Assembly: GCA_030428865.1 (NCBI GenBank)
Contig: JAUIEK010000004.1
Coordinates: 124,001-188,000 of the forward strand
Length of the DNA: 64,000 nt
Origin: Bacteroidia bacterium
GTDB lineage: Bacteria > Bacteroidota > Bacteroidia > Flavobacteriales > Flavobacteriaceae
Direction of reading: 5' to 3'
The notes under the pieces are model-generated. The model was not told the DNA's origin, did not search any database, and saw nothing but the letters and a program-made list of their open reading frames with translations. The position numbers and the translations under genes were made by a program. Below are positions 55,039-63,986 of the stretch, one piece after another. How positions within the stretch are numbered: position 1 is the stretch's first letter; every line of letters starts with the position of its first letter.

Positions 55039-55377
55039 TTATTTCATAGATAAGACCTCAATTAATTTAATAGGTGTAATATTATCACACCTATTTTTCA
55101 TTCTTAGTGGTAGATATTTAAAATAGATTTCCTTTTTTTCTTTTAAAAAAGGAGAGAATTTTTTTTCTTCAATATTTATAGGATCATATTTCAAGTTTTT
55201 TTTGCTATCATAAATTATCCAATTACAGTTTTCTGTATTTCGAAATTCTATAACCCCAAGACTATAACCATCTTTTTCGAGATTCTCATTTTTTTTATTT
55301 GTAGTAGGTTTTGAGCTATTACAAGACACAATAAAAGATAAAAAAGCAATTGTAAGAATTCTAGATAAATTTGCCAT
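55039..55377 (-). CDS. Small lipoprotein of unknown function
   Basis: 112 residues. The lipoprotein signal 'MANLSRILTIAFLSFIVSC' ends at Cys19. The mature part is Lys/Glu/Asn-rich with no recognised domain ('GVIEFRNTENCNWIIYDS'). Two further Cys could form a disulfide. Alone between the T9SS cargo and the next divergent gene. Confidence 0.68.
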   Translation of the reverse strand: MANLSRILTIAFLSFIVSCNSSKPTTNKKNENLEKDGYSLGVIEFRNTENCNWIIYDSKKNLKYDPINIEEKKFSPFLKEKKEIYFKYLPLRMKNRCDNITPIKLIEVLSMK

Positions 55378-55442
55378 AATAATGTAGTAATTTCAACATT
55401 TAAAATTACTCAATTTATTTGTTTTAAGAGTAAATTTGTTTT

Positions 55443-55808
55443 ATGCTAAAACCACTTACAGAACAAGAACTTCACAATTTAGCTATGAATATAGTGGGTA
55501 AGAAACTTCAAGAAATGGGGTATGAATTTGTTGCCGTGAATAGTAAGCTAAAAAAGCATCCTCAATTTGTTTTATATAAAAAAGGAGAGCCCACTATTTT
55601 TGTATTGGTAAAAGTAACATCTGAGTTACAAAACCCAAATAATTATGATGTTTTATGGATGGAAACATTTAAAGAACATGCAAAAAAATCAAACGCAAGG
55701 GTGTGGTATGCAGGTGTTGGAATTGCAAATGCAGAAAACGTAGAGAACCCTGTTTTTAGAAATCAACCTTATTATGTAGCCTTTGACGATTTTATAAAAA
55801 TTCTCTAA
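55443..55808 (+). CDS. Conserved Bacteroidota protein of unknown function
   Basis: 121 residues, cytoplasmic, no signal. The pattern 'GKKLQEMGYEFVAVNSKLKKHPQFVLYKKGE', given in part, followed by 'FVLVKVT' and 'YYVAFDDF', is that of a widespread Bacteroidota protein often mislabelled as Nqr subunit F. It may have a nuclease-like alpha/beta fold, but catalytic residues are not evident, so this is only a guess. Neighbours are an OmpA lipoprotein and apbE; the group lies near nqr. Confidence 0.78.
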   Translation: MLKPLTEQELHNLAMNIVGKKLQEMGYEFVAVNSKLKKHPQFVLYKKGEPTIFVLVKVTSELQNPNNYDVLWMETFKEHAKKSNARVWYAGVGIANAENVENPVFRNQPYYVAFDDFIKIL

Positions 55809-55813
55809 AAACA

Positions 55814-55839
55814 AAAAAGCTGCCTTTTGGCAGCTTTTT
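55814..55839. terminator. Bidirectional terminator, 55443 gene / OmpA gene
   Basis: An 11-bp perfect stem (AAAAAGCTGCC with GGCAGCTTTTT) around a TTTT loop, between two convergent genes. Confidence 0.88.
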
Positions 55840-55841
55840 AC

Positions 55842-56687
55842 TTACTCTGTTTTTTGTTCTATTAGGTCAAAAAACTGATTAATCTTAGGTAAGATAATAA
55901 TTTTTGTTCTTCTGTTTTTAGCTTTATTAGTAGGTGTGTCGTTTGGTACTATAGGCACATAACTGCTTCTTCCAGCAGCAATCAATCTGCTAGGTTTTAC
56001 ACCGTATTTATATTGTAAAATTCTAGTTATAGAAGTAGCTCTTTTTGCAGATAAATCCCAGTTGTCTTGAATAAAATCAGTTTGAATAGGTGTTGAATCT
56101 GTATGTCCTTCTATCATCACATCCATCTCTGGTTGTCCTTTAATAACAGTAGCTACTTTTTCTAATACCTTATATGCTTTGTCTGTTACGTTGTAGCTTC
56201 CACTTTTAAATAAAAGTTTGTCTGAAATAGAAATATATACAACAGTTTTTTCTACGTTAATTTCTATATCTTCATCATCAATACCATCTTTAAGTTCTTT
56301 TTTAAGCTGAAAAGCTACTACAAGATTAAGAGAATCCTTTTTTGATGCTAATGAACGAATTCTATTGATATATTGATCTTTTTTGCTTAGTTGAGAAAGT
56401 GTTTCTTTAATATTATCATTGGCTCCTTTCGTTAATACAGTAAGGTTATCTACATATTCTAACGTTTTCTTCTTGTCTTCCTTAAGACCTGTAACTTGCT
56501 TGTTTAATGCAGCAGCTTGCGCTTCGCATTTTTCTTTTTCTAACAAACATTTTGTTAAGTTATCTTTTACTATGGTTAACTGTTCTTTAGTTTTGTCGTA
56601 GTCAGCTTGTAGAGCGGCATATTCTTTCTTAGAAACACAAGAAGAACCTACAATTGCTAAGACTAGTAATAATACTATTTTTCTCAT
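55842..56687 (-). CDS. OmpA-family lipoprotein
   Basis: 281 residues. A lipoprotein signal ends at Cys17 ('VGSSCVSKK'). Residues 20-110 form a long coiled coil (heptad-like Leu/Ala/Lys). The C-terminal OmpA/MotB domain (about 150-265) has 'DVMIEGHTDSTPI', 'NWDLSAKRATSI', and 'NRRTKIIILP', the peptidoglycan-binding residues. It ties the outer membrane to the cell wall or acts as a stator-type protein. A TACATTTG -7 box (56716-56723) lies 29 bp upstream of its ATG. Confidence 0.9.
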   Translation of the reverse strand: MRKIVLLLVLAIVGSSCVSKKEYAALQADYDKTKEQLTIVKDNLTKCLLEKEKCEAQAAALNKQVTGLKEDKKKTLEYVDNLTVLTKGANDNIKETLSQLSKKDQYINRIRSLASKKDSLNLVVAFQLKKELKDGIDDEDIEINVEKTVVYISISDKLLFKSGSYNVTDKAYKVLEKVATVIKGQPEMDVMIEGHTDSTPIQTDFIQDNWDLSAKRATSITRILQYKYGVKPSRLIAAGRSSYVPIVPNDTPTNKAKNRRTKIIILPKINQFFDLIEQKTE

Positions 56688-56715
56688 TGCGGTACGATTA
56701 GATTTTTTGTTTACG

Positions 56716-56723
56716 CAAATGTA
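56716..56723 (-). promoter_or_regulatory. -7 box of the OmpA lipoprotein promoter
   Basis: Minus-strand TACATTTG, a full match to TAnnTTTG. Confidence 0.45.
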
Positions 56724-56790
56724 TAAATATTGTAATGAATTAGTAATCGATTAACAATTATTTATAAACCATTTATGAGAAGTTAACAAT

Positions 56791-56798
56791 TATCTTTG
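56791..56798 (+). promoter_or_regulatory. -7 box of the apbE promoter
   Basis: TATCTTTG fits TAnnTTTG and lies 17 bp before the apbE ATG, giving a short leader. Confidence 0.45.
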
Positions 56799-56814
56799 CA
56801 AAAAGAGCTTAACA

Positions 56815-57780
56815 ATGAAACATCTTAGATTTATTTTCATTTTTTTTATAATCATAGTATCCTGTAAAAAAGAAGAGCCAGTAAAGTTATATGGAGAGGT
56901 TTTTGGAACGACTTACACAATTATTTACTATGATTATTCAGACAATTTAAATCAAGAAATTCAAAGGTTATTTGATAAAATAAATCAATCATTGTCTACA
57001 TACATACCAACTTCAGATATCTCAAAAATTAATAGAGGAGATACTAGCGTGAAAATCGATAAATATTTTAAAGAAGTTTTTGAAAAATCAGAACGAATTT
57101 ATAAAGAGACAGATGGCCATTTTGATCCTACAATCGGAGTTCTATCAAATGCTTGGGGTTTTGGGCCCCAGAAGCGATTAAATAATTTAACTAAGAATCA
57201 AGTAGATTCATTGCTGCAATTTGTTGGTTTTGATAAAGTGAAAATGATTGAAAATAAAATTGCAAAAGAATCTCCTGAAATATATTTTGACTTTAATGCC
57301 ATTGCAAAGGGCTACGGAATTGATGTGGTTGCTCGTTTTTTAGAAAATAAAAAAGTAGAAAATTATTTAGTTGAAATTGGAGGAGAAATTCGATGTAAAG
57401 GAAGCAAACCAGATGGTAGTTTATGGACAGTTCAAATAGACAATCCAAATACAGATGGTACACGATCTGCTTTTGATGTTCTACAAATCACAAATAAATC
57501 GATGGCAAGCTCTGGTAATTATAGGAAGTTTAGAATTGGTGAAGATGGAGAAAAGTACGTTCATACGATTAATCCTAAAACAGGATTGGCTAAAGAAAGC
57601 AATCTTTTAGCGGCTACAGTTATTGCAAATATGGATTGTGCCAATGTTGATGCTTATGCAACAGCATTTATGACTATGGGATTGGCAAAATCGAAAGAAT
57701 TTTTAAAGGAAAAACCTGAGCTAAAAGTGATTTTTATTTATGCTGATGAGAAAGGAGAATTAAAAGAATTTAGAAATTAG
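56815..57780 (+). CDS. apbE: FAD:protein FMN transferase
   Basis: 321 residues. A lipoprotein signal ends at Cys17 ('FIIIVSCKKEEP'). The ApbE core has 'VFGTTYTIIYYD', 'SLSTYIPTSDISKINRGDT', 'GHFDPTIGVLSNAWGFGP', 'DFNAIAKGYGIDVVARFL' and 'VEIGGEIRCKG', and later 'YVHTINPKTGLAKES' with the metal and FAD pocket. It uses FAD to attach FMN to a Thr in NqrB and NqrC. Its location, about 5 kb after nqrF, suits that role. Its 3' end overlaps the convergent methyltransferase gene by 4 bp. Confidence 0.93.
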   Translation: MKHLRFIFIFFIIIVSCKKEEPVKLYGEVFGTTYTIIYYDYSDNLNQEIQRLFDKINQSLSTYIPTSDISKINRGDTSVKIDKYFKEVFEKSERIYKETDGHFDPTIGVLSNAWGFGPQKRLNNLTKNQVDSLLQFVGFDKVKMIENKIAKESPEIYFDFNAIAKGYGIDVVARFLENKKVENYLVEIGGEIRCKGSKPDGSLWTVQIDNPNTDGTRSAFDVLQITNKSMASSGNYRKFRIGEDGEKYVHTINPKTGLAKESNLLAATVIANMDCANVDAYATAFMTMGLAKSKEFLKEKPELKVIFIYADEKGELKEFRN

Positions 57781-58538
57781 ATTTTTCTTACAATAGGTAA
57801 TATTTCTCCCATAGTTAATCGATATTTTTCTACTAATTCTGCGGAAATCTCTCTTGTATAATCTATTTCTTCAACAAGAAATCCAACATTTCTTAACTTG
57901 TCAAAATAATCTCTTCCATAAATTCGGACATGATCATATTGACCAAAAATTTTGGCTCTTTCTTTAGGGTCTGTTATTGTGTTGTCTTCAAATGTTTCTT
58001 CTCTGTTTAAGTCAATAGGAATTTGAAAAACCCCGAAACCTCCTGACTTCATAACACGGTATAATTCTTTCATTGCTTGCGTATCGTTAGGAATATGTTC
58101 GAGCACGTGATTGCAGAAGATCACATCAAACGAGTTATCTTCAAAAGGTAAATTAGTTATGTCTGCTTTAACATCAGCAATAGGAGAATATAAATCTGCT
58201 GTAATGTATTGATGATTTAACTTTTTGAATCGTTTTAAAAAACACTGCTCGGGTGCTATGTGTAGTACTTGTTTAGAAGATTGAAAAAAATCTGTCTTAT
58301 TTTGCAAATATAGCCAAAGCAAGCGATGTCTTTCTAAAGAAAGTGTACTAGGTGATAAAACATTTAGTCTTTGTTTTTCGTATCCATATGGGAGAAACTT
58401 TTTAAAACTTTTCCCATCGATAGGATCTGTATATTTTTTCCCTCTTAGATATAAACTTATGATAGGACGAACCCAATAACTTATTTTAATAAGAAAGGGT
58501 CTTGGAATTGTATTAAGTATAGCTTTAAAAAGCATCAA
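57777..58538 (-). CDS. Class I SAM-dependent methyltransferase
   Basis: 253 residues. Methyltransf_11-type motifs: 'HIAPEQCFLKRFKKL', 'DLYSPIADVKADITNLPFED', 'FDVIFCNHVLEHIPNDTQAM', 'LYRVMKSGGFGVFQIP'. The substrate is not shown by sequence. Possible anchors (an N-terminal hydrophobic stretch 'AILNTIPRPFLIKISYWVRP') may place it at the membrane. It ends convergent to apbE and lies just downstream of map. Confidence 0.87.
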   Translation of the reverse strand: MMLFKAILNTIPRPFLIKISYWVRPIISLYLRGKKYTDPIDGKSFKKFLPYGYEKQRLNVLSPSTLSLERHRLLWLYLQNKTDFFQSSKQVLHIAPEQCFLKRFKKLNHQYITADLYSPIADVKADITNLPFEDNSFDVIFCNHVLEHIPNDTQAMKELYRVMKSGGFGVFQIPIDLNREETFEDNTITDPKERAKIFGQYDHVRIYGRDYFDKLRNVGFLVEEIDYTREISAELVEKYRLTMGEILPIVRKI

Positions 58539-58559
58539 TATATAGCTAAATAACTAAAG

Positions 58560-59378
58560 TTATACTGCTATTGGATTTTTTCGGAACTCTTTTTCTTCAT
58601 CAGATTGGATGCCTAATGCTTCGTAAATGTATTGATATGTTGATAAAAGTTCTGGTTTTCCATCAACAATAGCAATATTATGTTCAAAGTGAGCACTAGG
58701 TTTTCCATCTCTAGTAACAATAGTCCAACCATCACTTAATTGTTTCACTTTATGTGTTCCCATATTTATCATGGGTTCAATAGCAACAACTTGTCCTTCA
58801 ATAAATTTCTTGCCTCTGCCTCTTTTTCCGTAATTAGGCATTTCAGGATCTTCGTGCATTTTTTTGCCTAAGCCATGCCCTACAAGTTCTCGTACAACAC
58901 CATAACCATGATTTTCACAAAAGTTTTGGATTGCATACCCTACATCACCAACCCGATTTCCTATTTTAAATTCACGTATACCTATGTAAAGAGATTCTTT
59001 AGTAAGAGATAGTAATTTTTTTGTTTCAGCATCTACTTCACCTACTTCAAAAGTATATGCATGATCGCCATAAAATTCATTCATAATAGCACCACAATCA
59101 ATAGAAACAATATCTCCTTCTTTAAGAGGCTGATTTGTAGGTAAGCCATGTACAACAGCTTCATTTACACTAGTGAGTAAAGTGGAAGGACAACCATAAA
59201 GACCCAAAAAGCCAGGTTTTGCATTTTGAGAACGAATAAAATCTTCTGCAAGTTTATCTAGAGAAGCAGTAGTTACTCCAGGTTTTACCTCTTTAGCTAA
59301 CATGCCGAGTGTTTTAGAGACTATTAAAGCACTCTTTCTCATTAATTCAATCTCTTCACTATTTTTAGGAATAATCAT
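58560..59378 (-). CDS. map: Methionine aminopeptidase, type I
   Basis: 272 residues. It removes the initiator Met from new proteins. The metal-binding residues lie in 'SIDCGAIMNEFYGDHAYTF' (Asp pair), 'VGHGLGKKMHEDPEMPNYG' (His), 'EPMINMG' (Glu) and the C-terminal Glu in 'SAHFEHNIAIVDG'. No N-terminal extension is present; the gene begins 'MIIPKNSEEIELMRKSALIV'. Confidence 0.96.
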   Translation of the reverse strand: MIIPKNSEEIELMRKSALIVSKTLGMLAKEVKPGVTTASLDKLAEDFIRSQNAKPGFLGLYGCPSTLLTSVNEAVVHGLPTNQPLKEGDIVSIDCGAIMNEFYGDHAYTFEVGEVDAETKKLLSLTKESLYIGIREFKIGNRVGDVGYAIQNFCENHGYGVVRELVGHGLGKKMHEDPEMPNYGKRGRGKKFIEGQVVAIEPMINMGTHKVKQLSDGWTIVTRDGKPSAHFEHNIAIVDGKPELLSTYQYIYEALGIQSDEEKEFRKNPIAV

Positions 59379-59434
59379 GCTTTGTATAAATAAAAGAGCA
59401 AAGGTAAGAATAGCTGCTCGCTATACAATAAAAA

Positions 59435-59956
59435 TTATTTTTGGTAAGAATGCTTATACTCTTTTCCAGAAACTATCGTCAGAATGTCTTTTTCTAAACT
59501 TTCTCTAGGGTATTCAACATAACGCCCAATTTCTTTCCCTTTTTTATAGAAAATGAATGTAGGAACTCTAATAATATCTAATCCTTCCTCTAGATTATCA
59601 GGTGTTTTTTTTGAACGATCTACAGCAATCAGTGTTAAGTTTTTAAAATCAAAATTAGCTTGTTCTAGAACCTTATAAAAGCTTGGTGTTTCTCTTTTGC
59701 TATCACCACACCAAGTCCCCATAAAACCAACGATAGTGACTCCTTTGAGTTTTCTTTTTAGTTTTTTTACAACTTTTTTATCGGGTGAATAACTATTGTA
59801 AAATCTATTAAACCAGCCTTTAAATTGACCTTTAGCAAATGCGGATTTTTCTATTTTCCCTATTAAGTTACCAGAAGCATCTTTTGTGTAATTTGATTTT
59901 TGAGCAATAATACTTGTAGATAGTAGTAGTAAAAAAACAATTAATTTAATCTTCAT
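59435..59956 (-). CDS. Secreted thioredoxin-like protein with a CxxS site
   Basis: 173 residues. A signal peptide ('MKIKLIVFLLLLSTSIIAQ') is followed by a thioredoxin fold with 'VGFMGTWCGDSKRETPSFYK' and 'RVPTFIFYKKGKEIGRYV' (the cis-Pro). The active site is Cys83-Gly-Asp-Ser86, a monothiol form that cannot reduce a disulfide by the usual two-cysteine reaction. It may form mixed disulfides or act on a bound thiol. Overlaps gpmI by 4 bp downstream of it. Confidence 0.87.
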   Translation of the reverse strand: MKIKLIVFLLLLSTSIIAQKSNYTKDASGNLIGKIEKSAFAKGQFKGWFNRFYNSYSPDKKVVKKLKRKLKGVTIVGFMGTWCGDSKRETPSFYKVLEQANFDFKNLTLIAVDRSKKTPDNLEEGLDIIRVPTFIFYKKGKEIGRYVEYPRESLEKDILTIVSGKEYKHSYQK

Positions 59957-61473
59957 TTTAATAATGATTTTTGAGTCATTTCCTTTGGTTGTTCAACTCC
60001 CATTAAATCCAGTATAGTAGGAGCAATATCGCCCAAGATACCATTATTAATTGATTTAATATCTTTATCAACCAAAATAACAGGAACAGGATTTGTTGTG
60101 TGGGCGGTGTTTGGTGAGCCATCAGCATTTTTCATAGTTTCACAATTTCCATGATCGGCAATAACAATAGTGGTATATCCGTTTTTAGAAGCAGTATTTA
60201 TAATGCTTTCTGTACAATTATCTACAGCCTCACATGCTTTCACCGCTGCATCAAATACTCCTGTATGTCCTACCATATCACCATTAGCAAAATTTAAGCA
60301 AACAAAATCGGCTTCACCTTTTTCTAATTCAGGAATGATAGCATCTCTGATTTCATAAGCACTCATTTCTGGTTGTAGGTCGTACGTTGCTACTTTTGGA
60401 GAAGGACACAGAATTCTCCTTTCTCCTATAAACTCTTTTTCTCTACCTCCTGAAAAGAAAAAAGTAACATGCGGATACTTTTCTGTCTCGGCAATTCGAA
60501 TTTGCTTTTTGTCTGTATTTTGTAATACCTCTCCCAATGTATTTTTGATGTTTTCGTTTTTGTATACAACATGAATGTTTTGAAAAGACTCATCATAATT
60601 GGTAAGAGTAACAAAATGCAGATTTAATTTATGCATATTGTACTCATGATAATCATGTTGAGAAAGTACTTCAGTAAGTTGTCGTCCTCGATCAGTTCTG
60701 AAATTAAAAAAGATTACAACATCATCTTCTTTTATAGTAGCCTTTGGATTTCCATACCTATCAGTTAAAATAATAGGTTCTATAAACTCGTCAGTTATGC
60801 CATCATGATAACTTTCCTCAATACTTTGTACGGCATTATTAGATAGTTTTCCTTTTCCATTTACTAAAGCATCATAAGCTAGCTTAATACGTTCCCAGCG
60901 TTTATCTCTATCCATGGCATAGTATCTTCCTGTTACTGAGGCAAGTTGTCCAGTAGTATTTGTCATGAATTCTTCAATTTCTTTTATAAACCCTTTTCCG
61001 GATTTAGGGTCACAATCTCTCCCATCAGTAAAGGCATGTAGAAATATTCTTTCTAGCTCAAAATCATTAGCTGTTTCTATAAGCCCTTTTAAATGATTAA
61101 TATGAGAATGGATGCCTCCGTCAGACAGTAAGCCTAAAAAATGAACATTTTTTTGCTGTTTTTTTGCATATTGAAAAGCTTCGATTAATGTGTTTTCTTG
61201 ATTTAGTGTTTTTTCTCTTACAGCAATATTAATTTTTGCTAAATTCTGATAAACAATTCTACCTGCTCCTAGATTCATGTGTCCTACTTCTGAGTTTCCC
61301 ATTTGTCCTTTGGGTAGCCCAACATATTCGCCATCAGTTCTTAATTGTGCATGAGGATACTTTCCATATAGAGCATCAATAAAAGGAGTATTAGCATTAT
61401 CAATAGCAGATACACTGGGATTTTGAGTGATTCCCCACCCGTCAAGAATCATCAAGAGTACTTTTTTGTTCAT
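59953..61473 (-). CDS. gpmI: 2,3-bisphosphoglycerate-independent phosphoglycerate mutase
   Basis: 506 residues. It interconverts 3- and 2-phosphoglycerate in glycolysis with two Mn2+. The nucleophile is Ser61 in 'GQMGNSEVGHMNLGAGR'. Metal-binding clusters: 'LMILDGWG', 'GLLSDGGIHSH', 'HAFTDGRD', 'CLNFANGDMVGHTG', 'IADHGNCETM', 'HTTNPVPVILV'. The full phosphatase and phosphotransferase domains are present. The next gene downstream, the thioredoxin-like one, overlaps it by 4 bp and is thus co-transcribed. Confidence 0.96.
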   Translation of the reverse strand: MNKKVLLMILDGWGITQNPSVSAIDNANTPFIDALYGKYPHAQLRTDGEYVGLPKGQMGNSEVGHMNLGAGRIVYQNLAKINIAVREKTLNQENTLIEAFQYAKKQQKNVHFLGLLSDGGIHSHINHLKGLIETANDFELERIFLHAFTDGRDCDPKSGKGFIKEIEEFMTNTTGQLASVTGRYYAMDRDKRWERIKLAYDALVNGKGKLSNNAVQSIEESYHDGITDEFIEPIILTDRYGNPKATIKEDDVVIFFNFRTDRGRQLTEVLSQHDYHEYNMHKLNLHFVTLTNYDESFQNIHVVYKNENIKNTLGEVLQNTDKKQIRIAETEKYPHVTFFFSGGREKEFIGERRILCPSPKVATYDLQPEMSAYEIRDAIIPELEKGEADFVCLNFANGDMVGHTGVFDAAVKACEAVDNCTESIINTASKNGYTTIVIADHGNCETMKNADGSPNTAHTTNPVPVILVDKDIKSINNGILGDIAPTILDLMGVEQPKEMTQKSLLK

Positions 61474-61697
61474 TACTTAGTTTTAGCAAAACAAATATAC
61501 AAACCTCTAAGTGTTGATATTCTTTTAGAAGGATTATTGTGTGTTGAATCAAAAATTAACGAATTTTTAAGGACATTTTTATAAATCATTACTGAGTAGT
61601 TAAAACATTGTTAATTAATGATGTATAGTGAAACATTTTTAGATTAAAGGAGTCTATTAATAACAGAACACAAACACTAACTTAAATTTAAAACATC

Positions 61698-62081
61698 ATG
61701 AAAAAATTTGTCCTTCCAATTGTACTAAGTTTGTTTACACTAACTAGTGTATTTGCAAATTCAATCAACAGTAATGAATCTCCACAACCAGAAAAAGTAG
61801 TTTACAAGATAAATACTTTTTGTAAACTGATCCAGATGGGAGATTATGATGCCGTAAAGTCATTAATAGATGCAGGAGAAGATGTTAATAAACGATCAAA
61901 TGGTTTAACACCTCTTATGTTTGCAGCAAGACATAACAAGGCAAAGATTGCAGAATTATTAATAGATAATGGAGCAAAAATTAAAGCAAAAACAGATAAA
62001 GGATTGACTGCGTTAGATTATGCTAAGCGTTCAAAAGCTGTTGATGCTGCAAAAGTATTGAAAGAGGCTCTTAAAAAATAA
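61698..62081 (+). CDS. Secreted ankyrin-repeat protein
   Basis: 127 residues. A signal peptide ('MKKFVLPIVLSLFTLTSVFA') exports it to the periplasm. Residues about 45-120 hold two to three ankyrin repeats ('GDYDAVKSLIDAGEDVNKRS', 'GLTPLMFAARHNKAKIAELL', 'KGLTALDYAKRSKAVDAAKV'). It is a protein-binding scaffold of unknown partner. It stands alone, upstream of a terminator and after a 224-bp gap that begins at gpmI; that gap (61474-61697) shows no other gene or canonical -7 box. Confidence 0.87.
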   Translation: MKKFVLPIVLSLFTLTSVFANSINSNESPQPEKVVYKINTFCKLIQMGDYDAVKSLIDAGEDVNKRSNGLTPLMFAARHNKAKIAELLIDNGAKIKAKTDKGLTALDYAKRSKAVDAAKVLKEALKK

Positions 62082-62110
62082 AGGTCTTTTTTGATTATTT
62101 GAATTAAAGG

Positions 62111-62134
62111 AAAAGCACCCTGTTGGGTGCTTTT
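62111..62134 (+). terminator. Terminator after the ankyrin gene
   Basis: A 10-bp perfect stem (AAAAGCACCC with GGGTGCTTTT) around a TGTT loop, 29 bp past the stop. Confidence 0.85.
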
Positions 62135-62222
62135 CTAATTTATTTCATTATGTGAAATTAAACGAAATGTTCCACTAAAATATTCGTAATTTTATTTGCG
62201 GAAAAAAACTAGTCGAGATTTT

Positions 62223-63986
62223 ATGGATATCCACTTTGAGCTTAATGAAGTAACAAAAAAATTACCAAAGCATTTGCATAAGTTTATCGTAAAACAGCCT
62301 TATGAAGAGTATACAGCTCAAAACCATGCTGTATGGCGTTATGTAATGCAAATGAATGTGGATTATTTGAGTAAAGTTGCGCATAACTCATATCTAGAGG
62401 GTTTAGAAAAAACAGGTATTTCGATTGAAAAGATTCCAGAAATGGAAGGGATGAACCGTATTTTAAAAGAAATAGGATGGGCAGCTGTTTCTGTTGATGG
62501 ATTCATTCCGCCAAATGCATTTATGGAGTTTCAAGCTTATAATGTGCTTGTAATTGCTTCGGATATGAGAACCATAAATCACATTACATATACACCTGCT
62601 CCTGATATTATTCACGAGGCAGCAGGACATGCTCCAATTATTGCAAATCCAGAATATGCTGAATATTTACGAAGGTTTGGAGAAATAGGAAGTAAAGCAA
62701 TCTCATCAGCTAAAGATTATGAAATGTATGAGGCAATCCGTCTTTTATCTATTTTAAAAGAAGATCCAAATTCTAGTCAAGAGGAAATTGATAAAGCACA
62801 GGCTAAAGTAGAAGAATTGCAGAATGATATGGGCGAACTGTCAGAGATGGCTCAGGTAAGAAATTTGCATTGGTGGACAGTAGAATATGGTTTAATAGGA
62901 GATGTAAATGACCCAAAAATTTATGGAGCAGGTTTGTTATCCTCAATAGGAGAAAGCAAGAGTTGTTTGCAAGATAGTGTTAAAAAGATTCCATATTCTA
63001 TAGAAGCAGCTAATCAGAGTTTTGATATAACAAAACCACAACCTCAGTTGTATGTAACACCAGACTTTGCTTATTTAAGTATGGTTTTAGAAGAATTTGC
63101 CAATACAATGGCAGTAAGAAAAGGAGGTTTAAAAGGTGTTCAAAAACTCGTTAATTCAAATAATCTTGGTACTATAGAGTTATCTACAGGAATTCAAATT
63201 TCAGGCGTGTTTACAAACGTAATACAAGACAAAAATGATAACGTTGCCTACATAAAAACAACAGGACCAACGGCACTCGCCTCTAGAGATAAAGAATTAA
63301 TAGGGCACGGAACAAATTATCATAAGGAAGGTTTTGGAAGTCCAGTAGGTAAGCTTAAAGGAATTAACTTACCAATAGAGGATATGAGCCCGAGAGACTT
63401 AAAAACATATGGAATTTATGAAGGAGAAGTTGTGCAATTAGAATTTGAAAGCGGTGTGTTAGTAGAAGGAAAAGTTGTTACAGGAACCAGGGATTTAAAA
63501 GGAAAAATTCTTTTAATATCGTTTGAAGATTGTACAGTTACATATAAAGGTCAAGTTTTGTTTCAGCCGTCTTGGGGCGTTTACGACATGGCTATTGGTG
63601 TAAAAGTAGTTAGTTCTTACGCAGGCCCTGCAGATTCTAGTTCATTTCAAGAAATAGGAAAAGTTTCAGAAACTAAAACACATAAAATTCAGTATTCATC
63701 AAAAGAACAGGCATTGTATTCTTTGTATCAAGAAGTAAGAGAAATGAGGGAGAATAAGAGTATTAATGAAAAAAGGCTACTGGAAATTTTTGAAATTTTA
63801 AAAGAGAAATATACTAGAGATTGGTTATTGGTTTTAGAGATTTATGAGCTTCTTGTTCTTGAAGAATGTAATTCACAATCAGAATTATTACAATATTTAC
63901 TTAAACTTGCCGAAGAAAATAAAGAATTTACTGTTTTAATAAAAAACGGATTAAAACTCATTAATAGTAAAGAATTTCAAGCATAA
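62223..63986 (+). CDS. Aromatic amino acid hydroxylase (phenylalanine 4-monooxygenase type)
   Basis: 587 residues from the ATG at 62223; the TTG at 62196 adds nine residues without homology. The iron ligands are His131 and His136 in 'HEAAGHAPII' and Glu221 in 'WWTVEYGLIGD'. Before it, 'FIPPNAFMEFQAYNVLVIAS' is the core of the family. It probably hydroxylates Phe to Tyr with tetrahydrobiopterin. The C-terminal part (about 330-587, from 'ELSTGIQISGVFT') is absent from the short bacterial enzymes of about 260-300 residues and carries no motif I know; it is typical of the long Flavobacterial form. It also has a helical insertion at about 180-208. Confidence 0.9.
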   Translation: MDIHFELNEVTKKLPKHLHKFIVKQPYEEYTAQNHAVWRYVMQMNVDYLSKVAHNSYLEGLEKTGISIEKIPEMEGMNRILKEIGWAAVSVDGFIPPNAFMEFQAYNVLVIASDMRTINHITYTPAPDIIHEAAGHAPIIANPEYAEYLRRFGEIGSKAISSAKDYEMYEAIRLLSILKEDPNSSQEEIDKAQAKVEELQNDMGELSEMAQVRNLHWWTVEYGLIGDVNDPKIYGAGLLSSIGESKSCLQDSVKKIPYSIEAANQSFDITKPQPQLYVTPDFAYLSMVLEEFANTMAVRKGGLKGVQKLVNSNNLGTIELSTGIQISGVFTNVIQDKNDNVAYIKTTGPTALASRDKELIGHGTNYHKEGFGSPVGKLKGINLPIEDMSPRDLKTYGIYEGEVVQLEFESGVLVEGKVVTGTRDLKGKILLISFEDCTVTYKGQVLFQPSWGVYDMAIGVKVVSSYAGPADSSSFQEIGKVSETKTHKIQYSSKEQALYSLYQEVREMRENKSINEKRLLEIFEILKEKYTRDWLLVLEIYELLVLEECNSQSELLQYLLKLAEENKEFTVLIKNGLKLINSKEFQA

